Shown: positions 22,725 through 30,208 of the stretch, piece by piece
Numbering within the stretch: position 1 is the stretch's first letter
Layout of the letters: each line of letters begins with the position of its first letter
Source of the DNA: JBHOQX01 sp042408595
GTDB lineage: Bacteria; Chloroflexota; Chloroflexia; Chloroflexales; Roseiflexaceae
Length of the DNA: 36,631 nt
Reading direction: 5' to 3'
Assembly: GCA_042408595.1 (NCBI GenBank)
Contig: JBHOQX010000070.1
Span: forward strand, 1 to 36,631
Program-made: the position numbers and the translations under genes
The notes under the pieces: model-generated
What the model was told of the DNA's origin: nothing
Databases searched by the model: none
What the model saw: only the letters and a program-made list of their open reading frames with translations

Positions 22725-23762
22725 ATGGCCTACGACCCGGTGCAGATGCAGAAGGTAGAAATCGAGCGGCGCCGCAAAATTCTAGAAGGGCTGCTCATTA
22801 TCAGTTTTGTGCTGGCGCTGGTGCTCACGCTCCTGCTGATCGCGCTGCGGGGCATTACGCGCGAGACCTCCCCGACGGTGGTCTCCATGAGCGGCCTGTG
22901 CCTGAGCTTGGTCGCGGCCTGGGGGCTGAGTCGGGCCGGCTACCAGAAGCTCGCCTCGCACCTTTACTTTATGAGCATGCTTGTGGTGGGCGTGCTGGTG
23001 AGCATCGGGTACGGCACCGCTTCGAATGCCATGCTGGTGGTGTTCATCCCGATCGTCGGCGCGCCACTGCTGCTGCGGCCGCGCTGGTGCTTTGTGTACG
23101 CTGGCCTCGCCCTGCTCGCTTATCTGATCGTGCTGTTCGGTAGTGCCGACTACGCTACCTGGGATGTGGGGGGCTATGCGTTGGGTATCGCCGTCCACGC
23201 GACTTACTATGGGTTGATCGGGCTGATCGCCTTCTTGCTGGCGCGCAGCTACGAGCGGATGCTGGATGCCACCATGCAGCACGCCGCCGAGCTCGAGCGA
23301 TCCCGCGCCACGTTGGAGCAGCGGGTGGAAGAGCGTACGCGCGAGATTCGCGCAGCTATGGCCGACCTGCAGCGCAGTGCTGAGACGATCCGCGAGCTCA
23401 GCGTGCCGGTGGTGCCGATCGGCGATGGCGTGTTGCTCCTGCCGCTGGTCGGCAGCATCGACAGCCAGCGCGCCGCGTTGCTGCTCAACCAGTTGCTCGA
23501 AGCGCTCTACCGCGAGCGCGCCCACGCAGTGCTGCTGGATGTGACGGGCGTGCCGGTGGTGGATACGCAGGTGGCTCGCGTCCTTGTCCAGGCGGCACAG
23601 GCGGTGCGGCTGCTCGGCGCGGAGCCGGTGCTGGTCGGCCTGCGCGCCGAGGTGGCGCAGACGATCATCGGCCTGGGACTCGATCTGGGCGAGATCACCG
23701 CGCTGCGCGACGTGCGCGATGGTCTGGCGCACGCACAGCGGCTGGCGCGGGTGGCGGCATAA
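22725..23762 (+). CDS. Membrane-bound STAS-domain sensor, RsbR-like
   Basis: A 345-residue protein: six hydrophobic helices (about residues 20-43, 52-74, 83-104, 107-125, 127-146, 154-182), a coiled coil (about 185-230, ERSRATLEQRVEERTREIRAAM) and a C-terminal STAS domain (about 235-340). The strand LLDVTGVPVVDTQVAR matches the RsbR/RsbS signature, whose Thr or Ser is phosphorylated by the switch kinase RsbT. In classical stressosomes the N-terminal sensor is soluble; here it is a membrane domain, so this may relay an envelope signal. No RsbS, RsbT or sigma-factor gene is nearby. ATG at 22725 follows GGGGAAAG. Confidence 0.87.
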   Translation: MAYDPVQMQKVEIERRRKILEGLLIISFVLALVLTLLLIALRGITRETSPTVVSMSGLCLSLVAAWGLSRAGYQKLASHLYFMSMLVVGVLVSIGYGTASNAMLVVFIPIVGAPLLLRPRWCFVYAGLALLAYLIVLFGSADYATWDVGGYALGIAVHATYYGLIGLIAFLLARSYERMLDATMQHAAELERSRATLEQRVEERTREIRAAMADLQRSAETIRELSVPVVPIGDGVLLLPLVGSIDSQRAALLLNQLLEALYRERAHAVLLDVTGVPVVDTQVARVLVQAAQAVRLLGAEPVLVGLRAEVAQTIIGLGLDLGEITALRDVRDGLAHAQRLARVAA

Positions 23763-23846
23763 GGAGGGCACCGTCCAGGGGTGTGCGTTCACCGTAACCG
23801 GAGATGGTGAGAGGTTTCGAACAATCTCCTGCTGCATCGATCCTGA

Positions 23847-24692
23847 TCACCCTTGCAGTGTGCACGCTGCGCTCTGCAACCTCCCCTTCACCCATCGGTC
23901 GATCAGCTGGCGTGAGAGGCTGAGCGGCGCCGGGAGCGCTGGCAGGTCGTGGACATCGAACCAGCGCGCGTCGTCCAACTCCAGCGCGTCTGGGCGGATG
24001 TCGCCGCCGGCGTAGCGCGCGGTGAAGCCGATCATCACCTGGTGCGGGAAGGGCCACGGCTGGCTGCCGTCGTAGCGCACATCCGCCACATCCACGCCGA
24101 CTTCCTCGCGTACCTCGCGGACCACACACTCCTCCAGCGACTCGCCCGGCTCGACGAAGCCGGCGATCAGGCTGAACATCGGCCCCCAGCCCGGCTTATG
24201 CGTGAGCAGAATCCGGTCACCGTTGTGCACCAGCGCGAGGATGGCCGGGCTGACCGGCGGGTAGCGGGTGTAGCTGCAGGCCGTGCAGCGCCGCCCCCAA
24301 TCGCCGGCGACCGGCCCGGTGACGCCGCCGCACACCGGGCAGAAGCGACTGGTGCGCCGCCATTCGAGCAACTGTGCCGCATAGCCGGCCAGCCCGTACA
24401 CCGACTCGTCCGTCCGCCCGTAGAGCGCTCGCAGCCCGACCGCCTGCCAGCCGTCTGGCGGCGCGGCGTCCGCGCGGGGCGCCGCCGCCAGGCAGGGTGT
24501 GCCGTCGAGCGTGCCGAGGAACAGCGGCTCCTCGGCCAACAGTGCGGCGATCGCATTGTCGTCTGCCGCAGGCAGCACGAGTTGGCCGTTGTGCTCCGTC
24601 ACGAGCAGCTTCCCATCCTGCAGCAGCAGCCAGAGCGCCGGGCCGGGTTCGGGCCGGGCGGGGGGGTAGGCGCGTACGAATGTCGGTAGCAT
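23847..24692 (-). CDS. nudC: NAD(H) pyrophosphatase, NUDIX family
   Basis: A 281-residue NudC. The zinc ribbon has Cys118, Cys121 (CPVC), Cys136 and Cys139 (CTAC); the Nudix box runs 178-200 (GFVEPGE...REVREEVGV); SQPWPFP (210-216) is the family hallmark that specifies NADH pyrophosphatases. NudC cleaves NAD(H) to NMN(H) and AMP and removes NAD caps from RNA. The last ten residues (LQSAACTLQG) come from repeat-like sequence (TGCACGCTGCGCTCTGCA, near 23861-23878), so the C-terminus appears altered. ATG at 24692 follows AAGGAA. It converges with the STAS gene across an 84-base spacer with no clear terminator. Confidence 0.94.
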   Translation of the reverse strand: MLPTFVRAYPPARPEPGPALWLLLQDGKLLVTEHNGQLVLPAADDNAIAALLAEEPLFLGTLDGTPCLAAAPRADAAPPDGWQAVGLRALYGRTDESVYGLAGYAAQLLEWRRTSRFCPVCGGVTGPVAGDWGRRCTACSYTRYPPVSPAILALVHNGDRILLTHKPGWGPMFSLIAGFVEPGESLEECVVREVREEVGVDVADVRYDGSQPWPFPHQVMIGFTARYAGGDIRPDALELDDARWFDVHDLPALPAPLSLSRQLIDRWVKGRLQSAACTLQG

Positions 24693-24785
24693 AATCGTTC
24701 CTTAGGGTGATGGTAGATTGCAGATTGGGTGCATGGCATCAGGGTAGCGCAAGCGGGGCGCGCGCGCAAGCGGCGCGAGCGGCTA

Positions 24786-24814
24786 TTGACGCGCCTCGAC
24801 CGTCGTGCTACCAT
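24786..24814 (+). promoter_or_regulatory. Promoter of the amidase/CHAT operon
   Basis: TTGACG (24786-24791), 17-base spacer ending TGC, TACCAT (24809-24814). The predicted transcript start is near 24821, giving a leader of about 140 bases. Confidence 0.65.
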
Positions 24815-24889
24815 CGCCCGCAGTACGAAGAACAATGTTCGAGGGTCGATCTCCATGCCCACGGAGGGGCCGGCGTCTTGTGGCCGGAG

Positions 24890-24949
24890 GTTGCAGGAAA
24901 GGAGCGCCTGACCCTGGCCCCCGAACCGTGATCCCCTGAACCCTGCAAC
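24890..24949 (+). promoter_or_regulatory. Inverted repeat in the amidase leader
   Basis: GTTGCAGG (24890-24897) and CCTGCAAC (24942-24949) face each other across 44 bases of CCCCTGAACC-type repeat. The right arm ends two bases before the GAGGAGG ribosome-binding site, so folding could affect its access. It may equally be a repeat remnant. Confidence 0.4.
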
Positions 24950-24962
24950 TGAGGAGGCCCGT

Positions 24963-26828
24963 GTGCCCGACTTCCCTACCACCGGTATGCCGCCGATGAT
25001 CGGTCGGCGGCTCTCGATCCCTGAGTGGCTGGACTACGTTGCGCACTACGATTTCGGCCGGATCGCGCCGTCGCGCCTGGTGCTGCACCATACCTACATC
25101 CCTAATGAGCAGCAGTGGCGCGGCCTGGCGTCGATGCAGGGGATGCAGAACTATTACCGTGGGCTGGGATGGACGGCAGCGCCGCATGTCTACAGTGGGC
25201 CGGATGGCATCTGGCTCTTCACGCCGATGAGCCAGGTCGGCATCCACGCCGGCACGGGTAACTCCGGCACGGTGGGCGGCCAGTTCTGGTATTCGATCGG
25301 CCTGGAGATGGTCGGCTATTTCGACACGGTGCGGCCGGCCGGCGCGGTCTGGGAGAACGCCAAAGCGGTGATGGGCGGCCTCTCGCGGCGGCTTGGCATT
25401 CCGCCCGAGCAGTTGATCTCGTTCCACCGCGACTACACCAACCAGAAAAGCTGCCCCGGCTGGGCGGTCACCAAGGAGTGGGTGTTCGCCGAAGTCAACG
25501 CCTGGCTAAACAACCGCCCGCCGCCGCCGCCGCCCCCACCGCCGCCCCCTGGCTGGCCGCCGCCCGAGCTTGAGGAGCTGATCGAGCTGCTGACCAACGA
25601 GAGCTACAAGGCGCGCGGCGACGGCTACAGCGCCAGCTCGGCGATCATCACCTTCGCGGTGCAGAACAACCTGGGCTTCCCTGTCGCCCGGCTGGGCCAG
25701 CTTACGGCGGACGGCAAGAGCCTTCAGTTCCAGCCGTTCGCCCGCGACACGCTGTATCTCGAAGTGCCGGACTATGGCGAGGTCAAGCGCCTCTCGGCGC
25801 TGCTCGGCGGTAGCATCCCGTCCGGCGGGTTCGCGCGGGCGCTGCTGGATGCGAGCTACCAGGCCTGCGGCGCGGTCTTTCACCCGGAGTGGGCCTTCCA
25901 TCAGTATGCCGTGACGAACAACCTCGGCCCGCCGATCGGCGACAGCGCCCGCATCACGGTCGGCGGCGCGGCCTACAGCTTCCAGGCGTTCGCGGTGGAT
26001 ACGCTCTACAACCTGGTGCCGAATTGGGGCGACGTGCGGCGGCTCAGCCAGCTCGCCACGGCGACCGACCCGGCGCAGGTACAATTGCGCGAGGCGCTGC
26101 TGGCCGAGACGTACAAAAAGGGCGGCGCGGTTTACCACCCGGAGTGGGCCTTCCATCAGCTCGCGCGCCGGTGGAACCTCGGCACGGTGATCTCCGGCAA
26201 CTACACCGCCACCGCTGGCGGCAAGCAGTACGCCCTCCAGGTCTACGCGACCGATACCCTGTTCAACCTGGTGCCGAACTGGAAGGACGTGAAGCGCCTG
26301 AGAGAGGTAGCCAGACCGGGCGCCACCGGGCCCGCCGTGCTCGGCGCGGAGCCCGGCGCGCTGCCGGTGGCAGCCGTCCTCGCGGATGGCACCCTCTTCG
26401 AGCCGCCGGACGCGGCGCACCGCGTGGTGCGCTTCCGGCCCTACCACGCTGTGCCAGCGGCCCGCAGCCGGGGAAGGCAGACGGTCGAGCTGATCGTCCT
26501 GCGGGACGAGCGCGGCCCGGCGGAGCGCCGCATGGCGCAGATGGTGCTGCCCGGCGCGCGCCGGACGCCGCATTTTTATGTCGCCCGGGACGGCACGACC
26601 TACCAACTGGTGGACGAGGGGCTTGCCGCGCGGTGGGCCGGCCTGGCGGTCTGGAACGGGCGGCGGCGCAACCTCAACCCGATCAGCATCGGCGTGGCGG
26701 TCGAGCGCGCCCCCGGCGGCCCGCCCGACGCGCAGCGCGCGGCGCTGGAGCGGCTCCTGGCGCGCCTCCGCGCCGAATACCGCCTGCCAAAGCGCGCCGT
26801 CGTTCGGTGGGAGCGGCTGCATGGATGA
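24963..26828 (+). CDS. Amidase_2/PGRP-like protein with three internal repeats and a second, degenerate amidase domain
   Basis: A 621-residue protein without a signal peptide. The N-terminal domain (about 35-185) is an N-acetylmuramoyl-L-alanine amidase fold with likely zinc ligands His42 (VLHH), His155 and Cys164 (FHRDY...KSCPG). A run of 12 prolines follows (186-197). Residues 205-447 hold three related units of about 75 residues, each with a WAFHQYA-NNLG-like core (degenerate in the first) and ending DTLY/F-x3-P-x-W/Y-x-(D/E)VKRL. The C-terminal domain (about 485-621) again resembles Amidase_2 (FYVARDGTTYQLVDE, NLNPISIGVAVE) but lacks zinc residues: the first His is Arg (IVLRDERG) and the HRD motif is RWERLHG, where the protein ends. 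Probably a wall-fragment hydrolase or receptor. GTG at 24963 follows GAGGAGG; CHAT protease gene downstream. Confidence 0.85.
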   Translation: MPDFPTTGMPPMIGRRLSIPEWLDYVAHYDFGRIAPSRLVLHHTYIPNEQQWRGLASMQGMQNYYRGLGWTAAPHVYSGPDGIWLFTPMSQVGIHAGTGNSGTVGGQFWYSIGLEMVGYFDTVRPAGAVWENAKAVMGGLSRRLGIPPEQLISFHRDYTNQKSCPGWAVTKEWVFAEVNAWLNNRPPPPPPPPPPPGWPPPELEELIELLTNESYKARGDGYSASSAIITFAVQNNLGFPVARLGQLTADGKSLQFQPFARDTLYLEVPDYGEVKRLSALLGGSIPSGGFARALLDASYQACGAVFHPEWAFHQYAVTNNLGPPIGDSARITVGGAAYSFQAFAVDTLYNLVPNWGDVRRLSQLATATDPAQVQLREALLAETYKKGGAVYHPEWAFHQLARRWNLGTVISGNYTATAGGKQYALQVYATDTLFNLVPNWKDVKRLREVARPGATGPAVLGAEPGALPVAAVLADGTLFEPPDAAHRVVRFRPYHAVPAARSRGRQTVELIVLRDERGPAERRMAQMVLPGARRTPHFYVARDGTTYQLVDEGLAARWAGLAVWNGRRRNLNPISIGVAVERAPGGPPDAQRAALERLLARLRAEYRLPKRAVVRWERLHG

Positions 26829-26841
26829 AGAAAGAAGGGAG

Positions 26842-26930
26842 AAGGAAGAAGGACTTGTAGAATAGATGCGGTGCTGCATGGTAAGGCTCGGCTGTGCATC
26901 TGCCTCGTTCATACTTCTTCCTTCTTCCTT
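26842..26930. repeat. Nested inverted repeat between the amidase and CHAT genes
   Basis: AAGGAAGAAGG (26842-26852) and CCTTCTTCCTT (26920-26930) are outer arms; AGATGC (26864-26869) and GCATCT (26896-26901) are inner arms around nearly the same centre. The left arm begins just after the amidase stop and the right arm ends six bases before the AAGGAGG ribosome-binding site of the CHAT gene. Confidence 0.65.
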
Positions 26931-26946
26931 TTCTAAGGAGGCGCCC

Positions 26947-29115
26947 ATGGCACTCGACATAAGCCTGCTCAAGACCACGTTCGTGCTGGCCGGGGCGGAT
27001 GAGCCGGTGGTCCGCCTGATGGGGCGGCTGCCGCTGGAGCGGGCCGCGCGGCTATCGTTCTTCGTCATCGCCCCGTTGGACGACGGGCGCTTCCTGGTGG
27101 TGGACTGGCCGGCGCTGGAGCAGGCGGTCGCGCCGCTGGCGGTGGATGAGCGCGCCAGAATCACCCTGTCGCAGCTCGCGGCAGGGGGCGCGATCCCCGG
27201 CCCGGTGGCCGGCGCGGAGCGCGCGGCGCTCACCCGGCAACTGGCGCGCGAACGGGCCGAGGAGCAGCCGGGCAAGCGGCTGGTGGTGCTGGAGGACGGC
27301 GCCGTGTGCGGGCTGGTCGCTATGCGGCTGATGGGTGCGCCGGCGGCCGAGGATCCGTTCGATGGGCTCATGCGCGGGCGCGGCCCGGGCGCGGAGCCGC
27401 CATCCGAAGCTGTGCTCGGCGAAGAGGCCGAACCGCCGCCCGCGCCGCCTTCGCCCGCGCCGGGCCGCAGTACGCCGGCTCCCGCCGATGATCGCGTCTT
27501 CAACGCCTGGATCGACGGCAACGACGGCCAACCGCTCGAACTCGGCACGGTCTACGAGCTGTGCTTCAACGTCGCCCGCCCGAAAGCCGGCGCGACGACC
27601 GCCCCGTTCGATGCGGCAAAGGCATTCCGTGGACTCCCGCCGGACGTGACACAAATCGACATAACTGTTGCGATCGATTCGGATGATTTCACGATCATCG
27701 GCGACGACCAGCAGACGCTGATCGTCCCACGCGACGCCAGACCATCGAAAAACACGGTCCGCTTCTCGATCGAGCCGAAGCGCAACGGCCGCGGCGTGGT
27801 CAGTGCGGTGTTTATCGCCAACAACCGCGTGCTGCAGCGGATGACGGTCACCCTGCAGGTTGGCGCGGCGGACGGGGCGGCGCCGGTCGCGGTCGAGGCG
27901 CGCGGCGTGACACTCGCCGGGCCGCTGCTGCCACCGGCGGACAACGTGGTGAACCTGGTGATCGAGCGGCGCGACGCCGGCTACCGGGTGCGGATGTTCA
28001 ACGGCGTGGCGGTCCCTCCGGCGACGCTGGCGGTGAGCGAGGCCGCGCTGGCCGAGCTGATCCTGCGGGCGCGCGACACGCTGAAGGAGCTGGTCTACCT
28101 ACAGGACGCCGCCGGCAACTACGTCTACCAGTTCGCGAACACGACGATCCCGCCCGACATCCACCGGGAATCGCTGAAAAAGCTGGCCCGGCTCGGCTAC
28201 TACCTCTACCAGAAGCTATTCTTCGCGCCTGGCAACGGCCTGGAGGCGCAGAACCTGGGCAGGCAGCTCCGGCTGTACTCGCAGCAGAAGCAGCTACGGA
28301 TCACGATTGTCGCCGAGCGCTTCATCTTCCCCTGGGCGCTGCTCTACGACCGCGACCCGCTCGACCTCGAGCATGTGGACCCCAGCGGCTTCTGGGGCCT
28401 CAAGCATGTCGTCGAGTACCGGCCGGAGTTCGCCAGCCCGACGCCGGTGACGTTTTTTCCGGAGATCGCCTGCTCCGGCGTGCTTCGGCTCGGCTTCATC
28501 TGCAACACGACGATCGATCAGCAGATGGCGCGCGCCGGGATCGGCCCGGTCGTCGCGCAGCAGCTCGAGTTTTTGCGCAAGCTGGACGGCGTCAGCGTGA
28601 CGCCCATCCCGACGCGGGCCGACTTTCTCAAGCTGCTGAACAACCCGGATGCCGCCGAGCAGGTACTGTACTTCTACTGCCACGCGGTCAGCAACCTGCC
28701 GGGCGAGCCGGCCGGGGTAGCGGCGTCTAAGTTCAAGCTGTCGGACGCGGACGTCACCCTGGAGGACATGGACATCGAGGCGCCGGCCGGGGCCGACCGC
28801 GCGTTGAAGAGCGCGCCGCTGGTCTTCATCAACGCCTGCCAGAGCGCCGAACTGAGCCCGTATCTGTATGACGGCCTGGTGCCGTACCTGGTGGCGAAAG
28901 GCATGCGCGGCGTGGTCGGCACGGAGGCGGATACGCCGGTGGCCTTCGCCGCCGAGTTCGCGCAGGAGTTTCTGCGGCGTTTCACCGCCGGTGGGCAGCC
29001 GCTAGGCGAGCTGCTGCTGGCGCTGCGGCGCGAGTATGCCGGACAGAAGAACAACCTGATGGGGCTGCTCTACGCGCTATACAGCGATGGGAGCGTAGTG
29101 GTACGGCGCGGGTAG
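26947..29115 (+). CDS. CHAT-domain (caspase-like) protease
   Basis: A 722-residue protein. The C-terminal CHAT domain (about 500-720) has the catalytic dyad His579 (LYFYCHA) and Cys631 (FINACQS), followed by RGVVGTEADTPVAFAAEFAQEF, the usual post-catalytic helix. The N-terminal 130 residues (VVRLMGRLPLE..., GKRLVVLEDGAVCGLVAMRLMG) resemble a degenerate CBS-type pair; then a Pro-rich linker (about 148-180), a beta-rich domain (about 185-306) and an alpha/beta region with GYYLYQKLF. CHAT proteases act in cell-death and anti-phage systems (e.g. gasdermin cleavage, Craspase) and usually carry TPRs; none are here. ATG at 26947 has AAGGAGG upstream. It is 118 bases after the amidase gene, so the two likely form an operon. 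Confidence 0.85.
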   Translation: MALDISLLKTTFVLAGADEPVVRLMGRLPLERAARLSFFVIAPLDDGRFLVVDWPALEQAVAPLAVDERARITLSQLAAGGAIPGPVAGAERAALTRQLARERAEEQPGKRLVVLEDGAVCGLVAMRLMGAPAAEDPFDGLMRGRGPGAEPPSEAVLGEEAEPPPAPPSPAPGRSTPAPADDRVFNAWIDGNDGQPLELGTVYELCFNVARPKAGATTAPFDAAKAFRGLPPDVTQIDITVAIDSDDFTIIGDDQQTLIVPRDARPSKNTVRFSIEPKRNGRGVVSAVFIANNRVLQRMTVTLQVGAADGAAPVAVEARGVTLAGPLLPPADNVVNLVIERRDAGYRVRMFNGVAVPPATLAVSEAALAELILRARDTLKELVYLQDAAGNYVYQFANTTIPPDIHRESLKKLARLGYYLYQKLFFAPGNGLEAQNLGRQLRLYSQQKQLRITIVAERFIFPWALLYDRDPLDLEHVDPSGFWGLKHVVEYRPEFASPTPVTFFPEIACSGVLRLGFICNTTIDQQMARAGIGPVVAQQLEFLRKLDGVSVTPIPTRADFLKLLNNPDAAEQVLYFYCHAVSNLPGEPAGVAASKFKLSDADVTLEDMDIEAPAGADRALKSAPLVFINACQSAELSPYLYDGLVPYLVAKGMRGVVGTEADTPVAFAAEFAQEFLRRFTAGGQPLGELLLALRREYAGQKNNLMGLLYALYSDGSVVVRRG

Positions 29116-29132
29116 GCGCCTGTACCAGAGAG

Positions 29133-30011
29133 CTACTCTTTCACGCTGCCGATAAGGACACCCTTAACGAAGTAACGTTGTAAGAAAGGATAAAGGAGCA
29201 AGACCGGCACGGTTGCAACGATGATGGTCGCATATTTGATGGTCTGACCGATTTGCTCTACATCGCCGCTGGCTGCGCCGGTCGTCATGCCTTCGACGTT
29301 AGAAGAGATCAGGATCTCGCGAAGTATAAGTTGTAGCGGATAAAGCTCGCGATTCCGCAGATAAATCAGTGCATTGAAGTATGCATTCCAGTGACCGACT
29401 GCGTAGAACAGCGTAATAACCGCCATAGCAGGCAGCGAAAGCGGAATGATAATACGGAAGAGGATGGTCCAATCGCTGGCCCCGTCTAGCCTGGCGGCTT
29501 CTTCGAGCGCTTCTGGTACGGCCTCGAATGATGTTTTGAGAACTAAAAGATTCCAGGTGTTGATCGCGCTCGGAACAATCACTGCCCAGATCGTATCGGT
29601 CAGGTTCAATGTCTTGCTCACAAGAAGATAGGTTGGAATGAGACCTCCGCTGAAGAACATCGTAAAAACGATCAGGAACATCATCAGTTTTTTCCAGAGC
29701 AGGCTTTTCCTCGACAACACATAGGCGCCAAGGCTTGTTAAGAAGAGGTTGATAACCGTTCCCAGCACAACATAGGTCAGTGTATTTCGATACCCAGTGC
29801 CGATAGAAGGATTCCCGAGAACGCGTTGGTATGCTTCAAGCGTGAATCCAAGCGGTTTAAATAAAATGCCACGGTATTGCGCAACATCTGCCGGTTCGCT
29901 CAAAGAGGCGAATAAAACGTACACAAATGGGTAAAGCGTCGCCAAACTGAGCGCTGAGAGCAGGATGACGTTTATTGTATCGAATAGTCTGTCTCCAAGA
30001 CTTTTCCTCAT
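29133..30011 (-). CDS. Sugar ABC transporter permease, LplC/MalG type
   Basis: A 292-residue permease with six membrane helices and the EAA loop EALEEAARLDGASDWTILFRIIIPLSLP (around residues 185-213), which docks the ATPase. MRKSLGDRLFDTINVILL and the GGLIPTYLL segment are typical of the LplC/YtcP branch of carbohydrate uptake (CUT1) permeases. ATG at 30011 follows AAGGGGGG. Third transporter gene of the sugar operon; no ATPase is encoded here, as is common for this branch, which borrows a shared MsmK/UgpC-like ATPase. Base composition is clearly more AT-rich than in the genes to the left. Its stop is 17 bases from the convergent CHAT gene with no terminator seen. Confidence 0.93.
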   Translation of the reverse strand: MRKSLGDRLFDTINVILLSALSLATLYPFVYVLFASLSEPADVAQYRGILFKPLGFTLEAYQRVLGNPSIGTGYRNTLTYVVLGTVINLFLTSLGAYVLSRKSLLWKKLMMFLIVFTMFFSGGLIPTYLLVSKTLNLTDTIWAVIVPSAINTWNLLVLKTSFEAVPEALEEAARLDGASDWTILFRIIIPLSLPAMAVITLFYAVGHWNAYFNALIYLRNRELYPLQLILREILISSNVEGMTTGAASGDVEQIGQTIKYATIIVATVPVLLLYPFLQRYFVKGVLIGSVKE

Positions 30012-30163
30012 GCTACCCCCCTTCTGGGTGCTTGGGCCGCCCCAGGTTGTATCCTCACACGTGCCAGCCCTTCGCTGCCGCCCAGAGGCCGCCTGCATAG
30101 CGCCTGGGGCGTTTCTGTGAGCAACGTGCCCTCCGCCCTGCTTATCGTGCGCGGCGAGGGGCC

Positions 30164-30206
30164 GGAGGGGCGTATGTGGCGCACGCAGGCGCCGCATACC
30201 CTCCCC
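30164..30206 (-). repeat. Large hairpin between the two permease genes
   Basis: GTATG-t-GGCGC and GCGCC-g-CATAC, extended by GGAGGGG/CCCTCCCC, form a long GC-rich stem directly after the LplB stop (30209). The spacer 30012-30163 holds no gene. It may protect or process the message, or be a REP-like repeat; similar GTATG/GGCGC sequence is present at 18321-18345. Confidence 0.5.
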
Positions 30207-30208
30207 GC

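Noticed and set aside
25506..27548. 680-codon minus-strand frame across the amidase and CHAT genes
   Set aside because: It spans two real genes and their spacer, has no recognisable domain, and the plus-strand genes have ribosome-binding sites and intact catalytic motifs.
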